Source of the DNA: Cerina litoralis
Lineage (GTDB): Bacteria > Bacteroidota > Bacteroidia > Flavobacteriales > Flavobacteriaceae
DNA: 40,859 bases
Direction of reading: 5' to 3'
NCBI GenBank assembly: GCA_022008415.1
Contig: JAIRBC010000032.1
Span: 1-40,859 of the forward strand
Both the position numbers and the translations under genes were made by a program. Shown piece after piece: positions 1 through 8,807 of the stretch (its first letter is position 1; every line of letters begins with the position of its first letter). Below the pieces are notes generated by a model. It had not been told where the DNA came from. It made no database searches and worked only from the letters and a program-made list of their open reading frames with translations.

Positions 1-52
1 GTCAGCGCCGATGGTACTGCCACACCAGGTGGGAGAGTAGGCCGCCGCCTTC
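1..52 (+). rRNA. rrf: 5S ribosomal RNA, 3' part
   Basis: The first bases match the conserved 3' half of bacterial 5S rRNA, including GCGCCGATGGTACTGC and GGTGGGAGAGTAGG. The 5' half lies outside the window. The exact 3' end is estimated, since helix I cannot be closed without the missing part. An rRNA operon therefore ends here, and the window starts just downstream of it. Confidence 0.93.
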
Positions 53-57
53 CTAGA

Positions 58-93
58 AGAGCACTTATCGAAAGATGGGTGCTCTTTTTTTTT
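58..93 (+). terminator. Intrinsic terminator of the rRNA operon
   Basis: The stem AGAGCAC (58-64) pairs perfectly with GTGCTCT (79-85) and is followed directly by eight T residues. It sits a few bases after the 5S rRNA end, as expected for the rrn terminator. Confidence 0.85.
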
Positions 94-118
94 GCCCTTT
101 GCCCTTTGCCCTTTACCT
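91..118. repeat. TTTGCCC heptamer tandem repeat
   Basis: Three exact TTTGCCC units (91-111) are followed by one degenerate unit TTTACCT. The array overlaps the end of the terminator T-run and lies just beyond the stop codon of the minus-strand hydrolase gene. No coding role is seen. Confidence 0.8.
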
Positions 119-122
119 TATT

Positions 123-974
123 TCAGACAAAGAAAAAACATTCCCCTCCCCGAAGCACTTTATAACCTTGATCAATTTCTGCTGCTTCCAGTACAAAGTC
201 CCGGACATTGGCTGTATTGAAAGTGAACATATCGTAATGACAGGGAATCACGTATTTGGCATCTATGGCTTTGCCAAGGTTAGCACTTTCCTTGCAATTT
301 AGGTTGCCGGCCACTTTCCGACTTGGATCGTTGCCATTGATGGGTAGGATTGCAATATCAACACGGTATGGTTTTAATAATGCTTCCATACCCTCAAACC
401 AAAGCGTGTCACCGCTGTGATATATACGGTAGGGTCCAAATTCTATAACATAGCCCATAAATTTGCAGTTTCCGTCTTCATCCCGGGCCAAATCATTGTG
501 TTTGGCCGGTATCCCGGTAAACCTGAAATCATTTACGACAACCGTAATCCCATCGTCATTCATCCCGATCGGAAAATCGAGATCGCACTGCACCCTGTTA
601 CTGACAAATTCCCTATTTGCTTCTGGAATAATAAATTTAATTGAGGGGTTGTTGTTCAGAATTGGAATTAGCGTTTTCCCATCCAAATGATCCGTATGAT
701 TATGGCTAGACGTTACAATGGAAATATTCTTCAGTAATTCTGGGGCAAGGACCAATTCGCTCATGCGGATATGGGGTTTTTCCGTGGCTGCATATTTTTT
801 GGTCAGGGAATCGGATAGATAGGGGTCAATAAGTACCCGTTTCCCTCTCCATTGCAGTAGATAGCCACTTTGTCCCAACCACCACAAACGGAAGCCTTCT
901 TTTTCGGGAATAAACCTATCCATTTCCTCGATGAGCTTTGGTCCCTTCTTAAGGGCCGGGATTAGGGCATTCAT
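123..974 (-). CDS. UlaG-like metallo-beta-lactamase-fold hydrolase
   Basis: This is a 283-residue cytoplasmic protein of the metallo-beta-lactamase fold, closest in type to UlaG (L-ascorbate-6-phosphate lactonase) and related metal-dependent hydrolases. The metal-binding motif HNHTDHLDG is at about residues 91-99. A second motif, YHSGDT, lies near residue 190 and PCHYDMF near 245. The ATG at 974 overlaps the stop codon of the upstream MetE-like gene as ATGA. An in-frame start at 1061 would run about 30 codons into that gene and is less likely. The pairing suggests that the hydrolase handles a substrate or product of the MetE-like enzyme, but the real substrate cannot be read from sequence. 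Confidence 0.88.
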   Translation of the reverse strand: MNALIPALKKGPKLIEEMDRFIPEKEGFRLWWLGQSGYLLQWRGKRVLIDPYLSDSLTKKYAATEKPHIRMSELVLAPELLKNISIVTSSHNHTDHLDGKTLIPILNNNPSIKFIIPEANREFVSNRVQCDLDFPIGMNDDGITVVVNDFRFTGIPAKHNDLARDEDGNCKFMGYVIEFGPYRIYHSGDTLWFEGMEALLKPYRVDIAILPINGNDPSRKVAGNLNCKESANLGKAIDAKYVIPCHYDMFTFNTANVRDFVLEAAEIDQGYKVLRGGECFFFV

Positions 975-1999
975 AACGACTCTCGTACTTTTTTTGCTCC
1001 GGTGACCATATTGATCAGTTTTTGTCTGGAAGCCCAGCGCGCTGTTTGGCTCAGCCCACAATCGGGAGCAACCGAAAGTTTTTCGGCGGGCACATATTTA
1101 AGACACCGGTTTATGCGCTCTACAACGTCGTCAACAGATTCTATGTAGTAGTTCTTTACATCGATGACACCCACCGCAACTTTCATTTTTTCGGCAAAGG
1201 GAGCCAATAACTCTATTTCCGAAAACTCCCGATTGGCCATCTCAATGTGTATCTCGTCTACATTCATTTCCAGAAAATCCGGCAACATGGGTCGGATACT
1301 CCGATATCCCACAGGTCTACCTTTGTAGTTTCCGAAACAAAGGTGGGTACTAAGGTTGCACTTGCCCTGGACAGATCTAATAGTTCTGTTGAAGATATCC
1401 ACAAAACGTTTGGTATCTGCCTTATAAGCATAACAGCTCATAGACGGTTCGTCAACGGTGATTTCAGTACATCCAGCCACTACCAAGGCTTCCAATTCGC
1501 TACTGATAATTGGTAGTAGGGCTTCGGTGATCTCATAGCGGTCCTTATAGGTCTCGTTTGGCAAGAGCCTCCCCGATAACGTATAGGGGCCTGGGATACT
1601 GGCCTTGAGGATAGGTCCTTTCGGAGCTAATTTTTTTAAGCGCTCAAACTCCTTTACGGTACCTAGCCCATTGGGGGCGCTAAGATTACCAATGATGTCG
1701 TTCTTTCCCCGTTGGTCATGGGCGGAGGGTCCAAATTTTCGGGTAGTGGAGGCATTGTTTTGTATGCCGCTGATAAAGCCGTAAAAGGAAAGGTTAAAAT
1801 CTAACCGGGTCTGTTCCCCATCCGTAATTACGTCCAGTCCAGCACTCGTCTGGTCGTGGATAGCCGCTATTACAGCATCTTCAATAGCTTCCTCAATGTC
1901 GGCCGCCCCGAATTTATCCAAATTTTGGGATACAAATTCTAGCCATCCGGGGAATGGATAGCTTCCTATAACTGTGGTTCTGATTGGTGTTTGGCTCAT
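971..1999 (-). CDS. MetE C-terminal-like methyltransferase (core MetE)
   Basis: The 342-residue protein resembles the C-terminal catalytic half of cobalamin-independent methionine synthase. That family transfers a methyl group to a thiol bound at a zinc site. The expected zinc ligands are visible: the HxC of THLCFG, the Glu of EIHIEMANRE and the Cys of APDCGL. The N-terminal folate-binding half of full MetE (about 750 residues) is absent, so this is a core-MetE-type protein whose methyl donor is unknown. It begins at an ATG preceded by an AT-rich leader with no Shine-Dalgarno sequence. Its stop overlaps the start of the UlaG-like gene, indicating translational coupling. It may not make methionine at all. 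Confidence 0.85.
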   Translation of the reverse strand: MSQTPIRTTVIGSYPFPGWLEFVSQNLDKFGAADIEEAIEDAVIAAIHDQTSAGLDVITDGEQTRLDFNLSFYGFISGIQNNASTTRKFGPSAHDQRGKNDIIGNLSAPNGLGTVKEFERLKKLAPKGPILKASIPGPYTLSGRLLPNETYKDRYEITEALLPIISSELEALVVAGCTEITVDEPSMSCYAYKADTKRFVDIFNRTIRSVQGKCNLSTHLCFGNYKGRPVGYRSIRPMLPDFLEMNVDEIHIEMANREFSEIELLAPFAEKMKVAVGVIDVKNYYIESVDDVVERINRCLKYVPAEKLSVAPDCGLSQTARWASRQKLINMVTGAKKVRESL

Positions 2000-2166
2000 A
2001 TTTTTTAATTATAATGACTATTGTTCTCTTTTATTCCGCCTTCTATGGATATACTATAAGGTTCTTATAAACGGATTCCAAGATGCATAATCCCTATTTC
2101 TAAAGTTATTTGAAAATGATTCACTCTTTCACTAATTGGCCCAGATTTACCGTCGAGATCTAGGAT

Positions 2167-3102
2167 TCAGTTACCGGGAAAAGTTGTACTTTTCATCGGG
2201 GTATCGTCACATTCAAGGTCACCCACTACATATTGCATGCCATCCAACAGGAACTGAAGAAATTCGGGGTTGTCCATACTTTGTGCATTGTGGGAGGGAG
2301 AACTATAAAACACCCTTCCTTTGCCGTACCTTTTAATCCATGATACATAGACAATATTATAGTCTACTGCTTTCTTAAGGCCTACCAGTTTATCGACCTC
2401 CATATAAAGCAATGGCCTAAAGTTATAGTCAAAATAGGCATTCTTAAAAAAGTAGGGCTCGTCGATAAGGGTAAAACCATCACCCTTGAACGCATGTGTC
2501 AATGGATGGTCTGCATCTACTACTTTAAGATGGATTGGCTGCTGTTTGGGATGATAGTCAAAACTGCCCCCTGTCATCTTACTGAATTCTGGATCGTTGT
2601 TCTGGACCGTGATAGCACCGTGCAAAATCATAAGCCCTCCACCTTTGGCCACAAAATCCAAAAGATTTTGCTGGTATTGTGGCGCTTTGGTCTCTATTTC
2701 TTGATCGGCCAATGAAGTGTTTTCTTTTAAAAGATCCCAGAACAAATCTCTTTTGGGCCCTTTGGGGTTTGAATTGTTGAGAATGACCGCATCGTATTTT
2801 TTAAGGTTGTCCTTCTCGAAATTCTCAATGTCATAACCAATATGGATTTCGAATACTCCGGATTTACTTCCCAGGATCTTCAACATTTCATTGTTCTGCG
2901 GAATAGTCCAATGTTTAAAGCCCGTAGCCTTGGAGAAAACTAAAATCTTTTTTATGGATACATTTTTAACCGTATGCCCAGTAGGTGCTAGTTGCTCTAT
3001 CTTGGCAAGCCATGCATCCGTAATTTCAAATGGTTCCAGATTTTGGGAGGAGATATGGTTTAGAAAAAGAAGAAAAAAGGCTGTAAAAATGGTCTTTGTC
3101 AT
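2167..3102 (-). CDS. Exported ThuA-domain protein
   Basis: This 311-residue protein has an N-terminal signal peptide (hydrophobic residues 5-15, ending near SSQ), so it acts in the periplasm or at the outer surface. The rest is a ThuA-like class I glutamine-amidotransferase-type fold: KILVFSKATGFKH, YDAVILNNS, and GGGLMILHGA before a TGGSFDYHP segment. ThuA proteins work with Gfo/Idh/MocA enzymes such as ThuB in 3-keto-sugar metabolism of trehalose. Two such oxidoreductases lie on the opposite strand just downstream, so a shared pathway is likely. It is divergent from the DUF6807 gene with a 244-bp gap. The ligand is unknown. Confidence 0.87.
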   Translation of the reverse strand: MTKTIFTAFFLLFLNHISSQNLEPFEITDAWLAKIEQLAPTGHTVKNVSIKKILVFSKATGFKHWTIPQNNEMLKILGSKSGVFEIHIGYDIENFEKDNLKKYDAVILNNSNPKGPKRDLFWDLLKENTSLADQEIETKAPQYQQNLLDFVAKGGGLMILHGAITVQNNDPEFSKMTGGSFDYHPKQQPIHLKVVDADHPLTHAFKGDGFTLIDEPYFFKNAYFDYNFRPLLYMEVDKLVGLKKAVDYNIVYVSWIKRYGKGRVFYSSPSHNAQSMDNPEFLQFLLDGMQYVVGDLECDDTPMKSTTFPGN

Positions 3103-3346
3103 AATTCACGATTTGATAATATAGGTTAAAGAAGTTCAATTACCAACCCTCTAAAAATATTATAATAATATTTAGTGTGCGCCATTAAGGTAAGTAATTT
3201 GTAACGGACTGGAAGGGATTGAAAGGATTAAACATTTTTATAACGATTTTTGTGCGATTTGGCATGTTTAAAAATCAAATTATTTTACATCGGGTTGCGG
3301 AATTGATCTCGAATAGATAGCTTTAGGGATTTATGATAAAGAAATT
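3103..3346. other. Divergent intergenic region, no clear element
   Basis: This 244-bp AT-rich gap lies between the divergently read ThuA and DUF6807 genes and must carry both promoters. I found no convincing TTG-(about 19)-TAnnTTTG pair and no strong palindrome. Confidence 0.5.
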
Positions 3347-4366
3347 ATGGTAAAGGTATGCGGGTCTGTTTTGGCGTTGGCATTTTGTTTGGCACTTTGT
3401 GCCTGCAACGTTCCAAAGGAATCCAGGGTAACCATGGAAAAATTGGATGGGGACCTAATGATGATCCTCAAAGGGAAACCGGTCCTTTCCTACCGGTATA
3501 AAATGCATTTTCCTCCCGTAGGAGTGGATTCCATCTACGGAAAATCGGGTTATATCCATCCTCTGCTCTCCTTGAATGGGGATACCTTGACACGTATAAA
3601 CCCGCCAGATCATTTTCACCATTACGGAATTTGGGGACCATGGACCCATACACAAATAGATGGGCAACGAGTGGATTTTTGGAATTTGGGAGAAGGCCAG
3701 GGTACCGTGCTTTTTAAGGAATTTAAGGATCTGGACTCGGAGCCGGACTTTGCCTCTTTTACTGCGATCCAGGAACATATAGATTTTATATCGGAAAAGG
3801 GGCATCGTGTAGCTATGAACGAAAATTTGAAGGTTACAGTTCGGGACTTGGAACGTCCAGATCGTTATATGGTCGATTATTCATCGACGTTCAATACACC
3901 ACTGGAAAATGGAATTCTCTTAGAGGCCTACCGCTATGGAGGCGGAATAGGGATGCGGTTTACCGAAAGATGGAACAGGGATAATTGCAAAGTGCTCACC
4001 TCTGGAGGAAAGGACAGGGCCTCGGCTGATGGTACCGACGCAAGATGGTGTATTGTGAGCGGTGCATCCGCAGACGGTACCGGAACGGAAGGCATACTGT
4101 TTATGAGCCACCCGGAGAACAGGGCCCATCCCGAACCGATGCGGGTGTGGCCGTTGGATGCCAATGGGGGTCGCGGCGATATGTTTTTTGAGTTTTGCCC
4201 CATTCGACATCAAGAATGGAAAATAGAGCCCAATAAGGACTACCGATTAAGATACCGTATGGTAGTGTTCGATGGGGAACTGACCTCCAAAGAAGCCGAG
4301 GCCTATTGGCAGGCCTTTGCCCATCAACCGGAAATAGAAATCCTGGCCGATGAAGAGGGACAATAG
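3347..4366 (+). CDS. DUF6807/PmoA-family lipoprotein
   Basis: The 339-residue protein has a lipoprotein signal peptide with lipobox LCAC, placing the lipidated Cys at residue 20. The body matches the DUF6807 (PmoA-like) family, with GDTLTRINPPDHFHHYGIWG followed by a region rich in aromatic and charged residues. The clustered His residues of DHFHHYGIW look like a binding or catalytic patch. Family members are common in sugar-use loci of Bacteroidota and Planctomycetes, but their reaction is not established as far as I know. It is the first gene of a plus-strand run of five, with 120 bp to the next one. Methane oxidation should not be inferred from the PmoA name. Confidence 0.83.
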   Translation: MVKVCGSVLALAFCLALCACNVPKESRVTMEKLDGDLMMILKGKPVLSYRYKMHFPPVGVDSIYGKSGYIHPLLSLNGDTLTRINPPDHFHHYGIWGPWTHTQIDGQRVDFWNLGEGQGTVLFKEFKDLDSEPDFASFTAIQEHIDFISEKGHRVAMNENLKVTVRDLERPDRYMVDYSSTFNTPLENGILLEAYRYGGGIGMRFTERWNRDNCKVLTSGGKDRASADGTDARWCIVSGASADGTGTEGILFMSHPENRAHPEPMRVWPLDANGGRGDMFFEFCPIRHQEWKIEPNKDYRLRYRMVVFDGELTSKEAEAYWQAFAHQPEIEILADEEGQ

Positions 4367-4486
4367 ATGATGGAAACTAGAGAAAAAGCGAAAATAGATA
4401 AAAGAAGAACACTTTTTCAATTAACTATTTGACTTTTGATTTTTTACTTTTGAACAACAATCAACAAACCATAAAACTACAGTCAG
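4367..4486. repeat. Degenerate TTTTGAC-type tandem spacer
   Basis: Around 4423-4455 the spacer reads as a degenerate tandem of 7-10-nt units of the form (T)TTTTGA(C/T), for example TTTGACTTTTGATTTTTTAC. It resembles the other short tandem arrays in this window. No terminator hairpin is seen, so the genes on either side may still be co-transcribed. Confidence 0.4.
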
Positions 4487-5863
4487 ATGCAGCGAAGAAA
4501 ATTCATCAACAAAACGGTCTTGGGCACGGCGGCAATGGTGGGATTCCCGTCTATTGTACCTGCCCATGTCCTGGGAAAAGACGCCCCGAGCAATAAAATA
4601 AACATCGGTCAGATCGGCTGTGGCCGTATCGCCCGATCACATGATATCCATGATACCATACGCTTCGATCAGGCCCGATACGTTGCCGTATGCGATCTGG
4701 ATTCCAATCGTTTGGCGGATGCAAAAACCTTGGTCGATGATTATTATACCAAAACGGCCCAAAAAAAGGAGTATGCGGGGGTAAAGACGTATGAAGATTA
4801 TAAAGATATGCTCTTGGACAAGGACATCGATGCCGTGGTGATCAGTACCCCGGACCATTGGCATTCCCAGCCCGCCATGGAGGCTGCGCTTGCAGGGAAG
4901 GACATCTACCTTCAAAAGCCTACGTCCTTGACCGTGAGGGAAGGGCAACAGTTACGGCAAGTAGTAGAACAGACGGGTGTTATCCTCCAGGTGGGGACAC
5001 AACAAAGAGCCATGGCCCAGTTTAGATATGCTGCCGAACTGGTGCGCAACGGCCGTATAGGGCAGCTCCATACCGTAAAAATAGGCCTGCCTGGGGATCC
5101 TTCGGGACCTGAGGCCGCACCCATGCCCGTGCCGTCCAACCTGAATTTTGATATGTGGTTGGGCTCTACCCCTGAAGTACCCTATACAGAAATTGGGGTG
5201 CATCCGCAAAACGATTATAGCCGACCTGGTTGGTTGCGGATCCGCAACTACGGGGCCGGTATGATTACCGGCTGGGGGCAACATCATTATGATTCGGCGG
5301 CTTGGGGTATGAATACGGAACTGTCGGGACCGATTTCTGTGGAAGCCCTGGCGGAATTTCCCAAGTCGGGACTATGGAACGTACACGAAGATTTTTTCGT
5401 TAAACACGAATACGAAAATGGGATTACCGTATATACCAGCCAAGGTTACACCAATGGAATTAGATACGAAGGTACGGATGGATGGATTTTTGTTTCCCGA
5501 GGCGCTTACAAAGCTTCTGCTTCCGATCCGGTGGACAAAGAAAAAAGCAGTAAGGCATTGAACGCTTCGGATCCTAAAATATTGGAATCCGAGATAGGAT
5601 CAAACGAAACGCATTTATACAAAATTGACGATCAACACGGTAACTGGTTAGATTGTATCAAGACCCGAAACGCTCCGATTTCACCTATCCAAAAAGGCCA
5701 TAAGGCCTGTACTATTTGCTTGATCAGCGATATCGCCATGCAGTATCCGCGCAAGTTCCAATGGGATCCGGATAAGGAATTGTTTATCGGCGACGACGAG
5801 GCCAACAGTCTTTTGCATCGCAGCCAGCGGAAACCTTACGGAACGGATTATGTAGCCATCTAA
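4487..5863 (+). CDS. Gfo/Idh/MocA-family oxidoreductase, Tat-like signal
   Basis: This 458-residue protein opens with a twin-arginine-like leader (MQRRKFINKT, then a hydrophobic stretch ending near VPA), so it is probably exported folded with its cofactor. The NAD(P)-binding Rossmann motif is IGQIGCGRIA at about residues 38-47. The family lysine-proline motif appears as YLQKPTS, followed by a C-terminal substrate domain with STPDHWHSQPA and GWGQHHYDSA segments. Family members oxidise or reduce ring hydroxyls of sugars and cyclitols or cleave glycosides through 3-keto intermediates. It lies between the DUF6807 gene and a second oxidoreductase, in one direction with short gaps. The substrate is unknown. 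Confidence 0.92.
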   Translation: MQRRKFINKTVLGTAAMVGFPSIVPAHVLGKDAPSNKINIGQIGCGRIARSHDIHDTIRFDQARYVAVCDLDSNRLADAKTLVDDYYTKTAQKKEYAGVKTYEDYKDMLLDKDIDAVVISTPDHWHSQPAMEAALAGKDIYLQKPTSLTVREGQQLRQVVEQTGVILQVGTQQRAMAQFRYAAELVRNGRIGQLHTVKIGLPGDPSGPEAAPMPVPSNLNFDMWLGSTPEVPYTEIGVHPQNDYSRPGWLRIRNYGAGMITGWGQHHYDSAAWGMNTELSGPISVEALAEFPKSGLWNVHEDFFVKHEYENGITVYTSQGYTNGIRYEGTDGWIFVSRGAYKASASDPVDKEKSSKALNASDPKILESEIGSNETHLYKIDDQHGNWLDCIKTRNAPISPIQKGHKACTICLISDIAMQYPRKFQWDPDKELFIGDDEANSLLHRSQRKPYGTDYVAI

Positions 5864-5929
5864 CCCACAAAGGCAAACTGAATTCCTCATTTCCACCGAT
5901 TAGGGGAGTTGCTAAAAATTAACATATTT

Positions 5930-7312
5930 ATGAAATATAAAATCGCAATCCCCGTGCTTTGTCTCTGTCTCGCTTGTGGGGAAAAAAAGCAAACGGAAAA
6001 AGTAGTTTCCGAAAAATCGTCTCAAAAAGTGAAGCTGATGACCTTAGATCCCGGGCATTTTCATGCCGCCTTGGTCCATAAAAAAATGTATCCACAGGTT
6101 GATTCCACTATATATGTATTTGCTCCAAAAGGACCGGAAGTGGAAGATTTCCTAAGCAAAATAGAGCAATACAATACGAGAAAGGAACAGCCCACGGCCT
6201 GGAAGGTCAAAACCTATTTGGGCGATGACTATCTGGAAAAAATGATTTCCGAAAAACCGGGCAATGTTATGGTCGTTGCGGGTAAAAACTCCAAAAAGAT
6301 AGATTATATACTGGCGGCGGTAAAAGCGGGCATCAATGTGTATGCCGATAAGCCTTTGGTGATAAATGGGGAAGGCTTCGAAAAACTAAAGGAGGCATTC
6401 AAAATAGCCAAGGAGAAAGACCTATTGATATATGATATCATGACCGAGCGTTTTGAATCGACCACCGCCTTGCAAAAACTATTTTCCGGCCAACCCAATG
6501 TTTTTGGTGAATTGGTAGATGGTACGCTCTTTGATCCGGCGATAAGCAAGGAAAGCGTGCATCATTTTTATAAGTACGTATCCGGAAAGCCATTGGTGCG
6601 TCCGGCGTGGTTTTTTGATGTAAACGAAGAGGGCGAGGGTATCGTTGATGTAACCACCCATCTGGTAGATCTGATACAATGGGAAACCTTCCCGAACCAG
6701 ATTATAGATTCTACGGATATAGAAATGTTGGAAGCCAAGCGCTGGCCTACTGTACTTACCCAAGACGAATTTCAAAAGGTAACAGGGCTTTCTACATTTC
6801 CGGAGTATCTTAACAAGGATATTAATAACGGAAAATTGAAGGTTTTCAGCAATGGGGAGATGAATTATAAGATTAAAGGGAAATATGCCAAGGTTTCCGT
6901 TATTTGGAATTATGAGGCGCCCGAAGGAACCGGTGATACGCATTACAGTATTATGCGGGGCTCCAAATCCGATCTGATCATCAAACAAGGGAAGGAGGAA
7001 AATTTTAAACCTACGCTATACATCGTTTCCAAAGGAGGGGATGAATTTGAATCGGAATTAAAAAAATCGATTGAAACGGAGATTACCAAAAAGTTTCCCG
7101 GTACCACGGCCGAAAAAATATCCGGTTCCCGTTGGAAATTCAATATCCCCGATAAATTTAAAGTGGGCCACGAAGCCCATTTTGGTCAGGTAACGCAAAA
7201 TTACCTGAAATATTTGGAGGAAGGTGCTTTGCCAACATGGGAGGTTCCCGATATGATAACAAAATACTACACCACGACAAAGGCCCAAAAAATAGCAACC
7301 AAGGGAAATTAG
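5930..7312 (+). CDS. Gfo/Idh/MocA-type oxidoreductase lipoprotein
   Basis: The product is about 460 residues from the ATG at 5930. A TTG at 5909 would add seven residues but would spoil the lipoprotein signal. The leader ends in a lipobox LACG with Cys16, so the enzyme is anchored to a membrane. The N-terminal domain is a Rossmann-like fold starting MTLDPGHFHAAL, with the family lysine-proline motif in YADKPLVI. The C-terminal half corresponds to the putative oxidoreductase C-terminal domain found in similar Bacteroidota proteins. It lacks a textbook GxGxxG, so cofactor binding is less certain than in its neighbour. The pair of exported oxidoreductases in tandem suggests successive or complementary steps. 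Confidence 0.87.
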   Translation: MKYKIAIPVLCLCLACGEKKQTEKVVSEKSSQKVKLMTLDPGHFHAALVHKKMYPQVDSTIYVFAPKGPEVEDFLSKIEQYNTRKEQPTAWKVKTYLGDDYLEKMISEKPGNVMVVAGKNSKKIDYILAAVKAGINVYADKPLVINGEGFEKLKEAFKIAKEKDLLIYDIMTERFESTTALQKLFSGQPNVFGELVDGTLFDPAISKESVHHFYKYVSGKPLVRPAWFFDVNEEGEGIVDVTTHLVDLIQWETFPNQIIDSTDIEMLEAKRWPTVLTQDEFQKVTGLSTFPEYLNKDINNGKLKVFSNGEMNYKIKGKYAKVSVIWNYEAPEGTGDTHYSIMRGSKSDLIIKQGKEENFKPTLYIVSKGGDEFESELKKSIETEITKKFPGTTAEKISGSRWKFNIPDKFKVGHEAHFGQVTQNYLKYLEEGALPTWEVPDMITKYYTTTKAQKIATKGN

Positions 7313-7329
7313 GATTTGGAGTGCCCGTA

Positions 7330-7347
7330 ATTTTCTTCAAAGAAAAT
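7330..7347. other. Small inverted repeat before uxuA
   Basis: ATTTTCTT (7330-7337) pairs perfectly with AAGAAAAT (7340-7347) across a 2-nt gap. It lies 17 bp after the oxidoreductase stop codon and 70 bp before uxuA. It could be a weak terminator or a protein site; the stem is AT-rich and there is no clean T-run. Confidence 0.35.
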
Positions 7348-7416
7348 GGTCAACTTTTTGAGAGCCCTTGTCTTCGCACCCCGTTTTTCACTTAATATTA
7401 ATTCTCGGGTTTAATT

Positions 7417-8604
7417 ATGGATTATCTAAAGAAAACTTTTCGGTGGTTCGGTCCTTCGTTTGGAGTGTCCCTTGGGGATATAAAACAATTGGGGGTCGAA
7501 GGTATTGTGACGGCTTGCCACGACGTTCCTACGGGGGAGGTCTGGTCTTCCGAAAAAATTGCCCTCCTTAAATCGGTGATCGAAGAGGAAAAAATGGATT
7601 GGTCCGTAGTGGAGAGTGTCAATATTCACCCTGCCATAAAATACGGTAGCCCAGATCGGGATCTTTATATCCAAAATTATATAGAGACTCTGAAGAATTT
7701 GGCCGAACACCAAATTTTTATCGTCTGCTATAACTTTATGCCTTTGTTGGACTGGACCAGGACAGACCTGCACTATAACTTGCCCAACGGTTCAAAAGGC
7801 CTAAACTTTGACCCGTTGGAGGCTGTGGTATTCGATCTCTACATTGCCAAAAGGAGGGGCGCCGAGGAGCTTTATGATAAACCTACGAAAGAAAGGGCCA
7901 AGGCTCATATGTCAACTTTGGGAGATATTGGTCTTAAGCGACTGGAGAACGCTATATTGGCAGGTTTTCCGGGATCCAAAGAAAATATTCCCTTGAAATT
8001 TCTTAAGAGGAACATGGAGGTGGCGAGCAAGCTGAACAAAGAGAAATTAAGAGAAAACTTGGCCTATTTTTTAAAAGCGGTTACCCCGGTGGCCGAAACT
8101 TTGGGCATACAAATGGCGCTCCATCCCGACGACCCCCCGTTCCCTGTTTTTGGTATCCCGCGGATTGCATCTAATTACCAAGATTTAAAATTTGTTTTGG
8201 AATGTTGTCCATCCCTTAACAACGGCCTTACTTTTTGTTCCGGATCTTTAGGAGCGAATCCCGAGAACGACCTTCCACAAATGATAAAGGATTTTGGGGA
8301 TAAAATTCATTTTGTGCATCTAAGGAATATTGAGGTAAGGAAGGATGGTAGCTTTTACGAATCGACCCATTTGAAAGGCTCAATTCCTATGAAGCGAGTT
8401 GTGCAGGCCCTTGTCAATGAGCAACGAAAAAGGCTTTTAGGCGGCAGAAAAGACATTGCCATACCTTTAAGACCGGACCATGGCCACGTCTTATTGTGCG
8501 ACAAAGAGAAGGAAAATGAATTTTACCCGGGTTATTCCCTTATCGGTCGAGCCTTGGGATTGGCCGAACTTTCTGGCTTGGAACAAGGGATTCGTGATTT
8601 TTAG
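7417..8604 (+). CDS. uxuA: Mannonate dehydratase
   Basis: At 395 residues the protein matches the length of UxuA (about 394). It carries the family signatures near the N-terminus (FRWFGPSFGVSLGDIKQLG, then GIVTACHDVPTGEVW), YNFMPLLDWTRTDL, HPDDPPFPVFG and FCSGSLG. The enzyme dehydrates D-mannonate to 2-keto-3-deoxy-D-gluconate in the cytoplasm, a step of D-glucuronate breakdown, with a divalent metal bound by His, Asp and Cys side chains. It follows the exported oxidoreductases with a 104-bp gap. UxaC and UxuB partners are not in this window. An inositol oxygenase about 18 kb to the right makes the upstream metabolite D-glucuronate. Confidence 0.95.
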   Translation: MDYLKKTFRWFGPSFGVSLGDIKQLGVEGIVTACHDVPTGEVWSSEKIALLKSVIEEEKMDWSVVESVNIHPAIKYGSPDRDLYIQNYIETLKNLAEHQIFIVCYNFMPLLDWTRTDLHYNLPNGSKGLNFDPLEAVVFDLYIAKRRGAEELYDKPTKERAKAHMSTLGDIGLKRLENAILAGFPGSKENIPLKFLKRNMEVASKLNKEKLRENLAYFLKAVTPVAETLGIQMALHPDDPPFPVFGIPRIASNYQDLKFVLECCPSLNNGLTFCSGSLGANPENDLPQMIKDFGDKIHFVHLRNIEVRKDGSFYESTHLKGSIPMKRVVQALVNEQRKRLLGGRKDIAIPLRPDHGHVLLCDKEKENEFYPGYSLIGRALGLAELSGLEQGIRDF

Positions 8605-8807
8605 GTTTGTTGGGAATGGATTTACCGCTATATTTAGAGCCTGTTTAGGAATTTGTGATTTGCTCCAAAATTTCGGGGTTAAACATAGCCTTAGTTACGG
8701 TTCAGCCCGAAGCTTCAGGATTAATGAAATAATGACCAAAAAGAGGCATAAAAAAATAATTAACAAATTCTTAAACGGGCCATTAGTCCCTTAAAAGAAC
8801 GATTTAA
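8605..8807. other. Intergenic gap, nothing recognised
   Basis: This 203-bp gap separates uxuA from the cytochrome-linked dehydrogenase gene. Short reading frames across it are uxuA read in another frame. No hairpin with a T-run was found. Confidence 0.5.

Noticed and set aside
975-1061. N-terminal extension of the UlaG-like gene
   Set aside because: It would overlap the MetE-like gene by about 90 nt, while the ATG at 974 gives the normal ATGA coupling and a family-like N-terminus.
3347-4366. Methane monooxygenase subunit PmoA
   Set aside because: The PmoA label is a historic family name; the protein is a soluble-type lipoprotein without the membrane helices of the monooxygenase.
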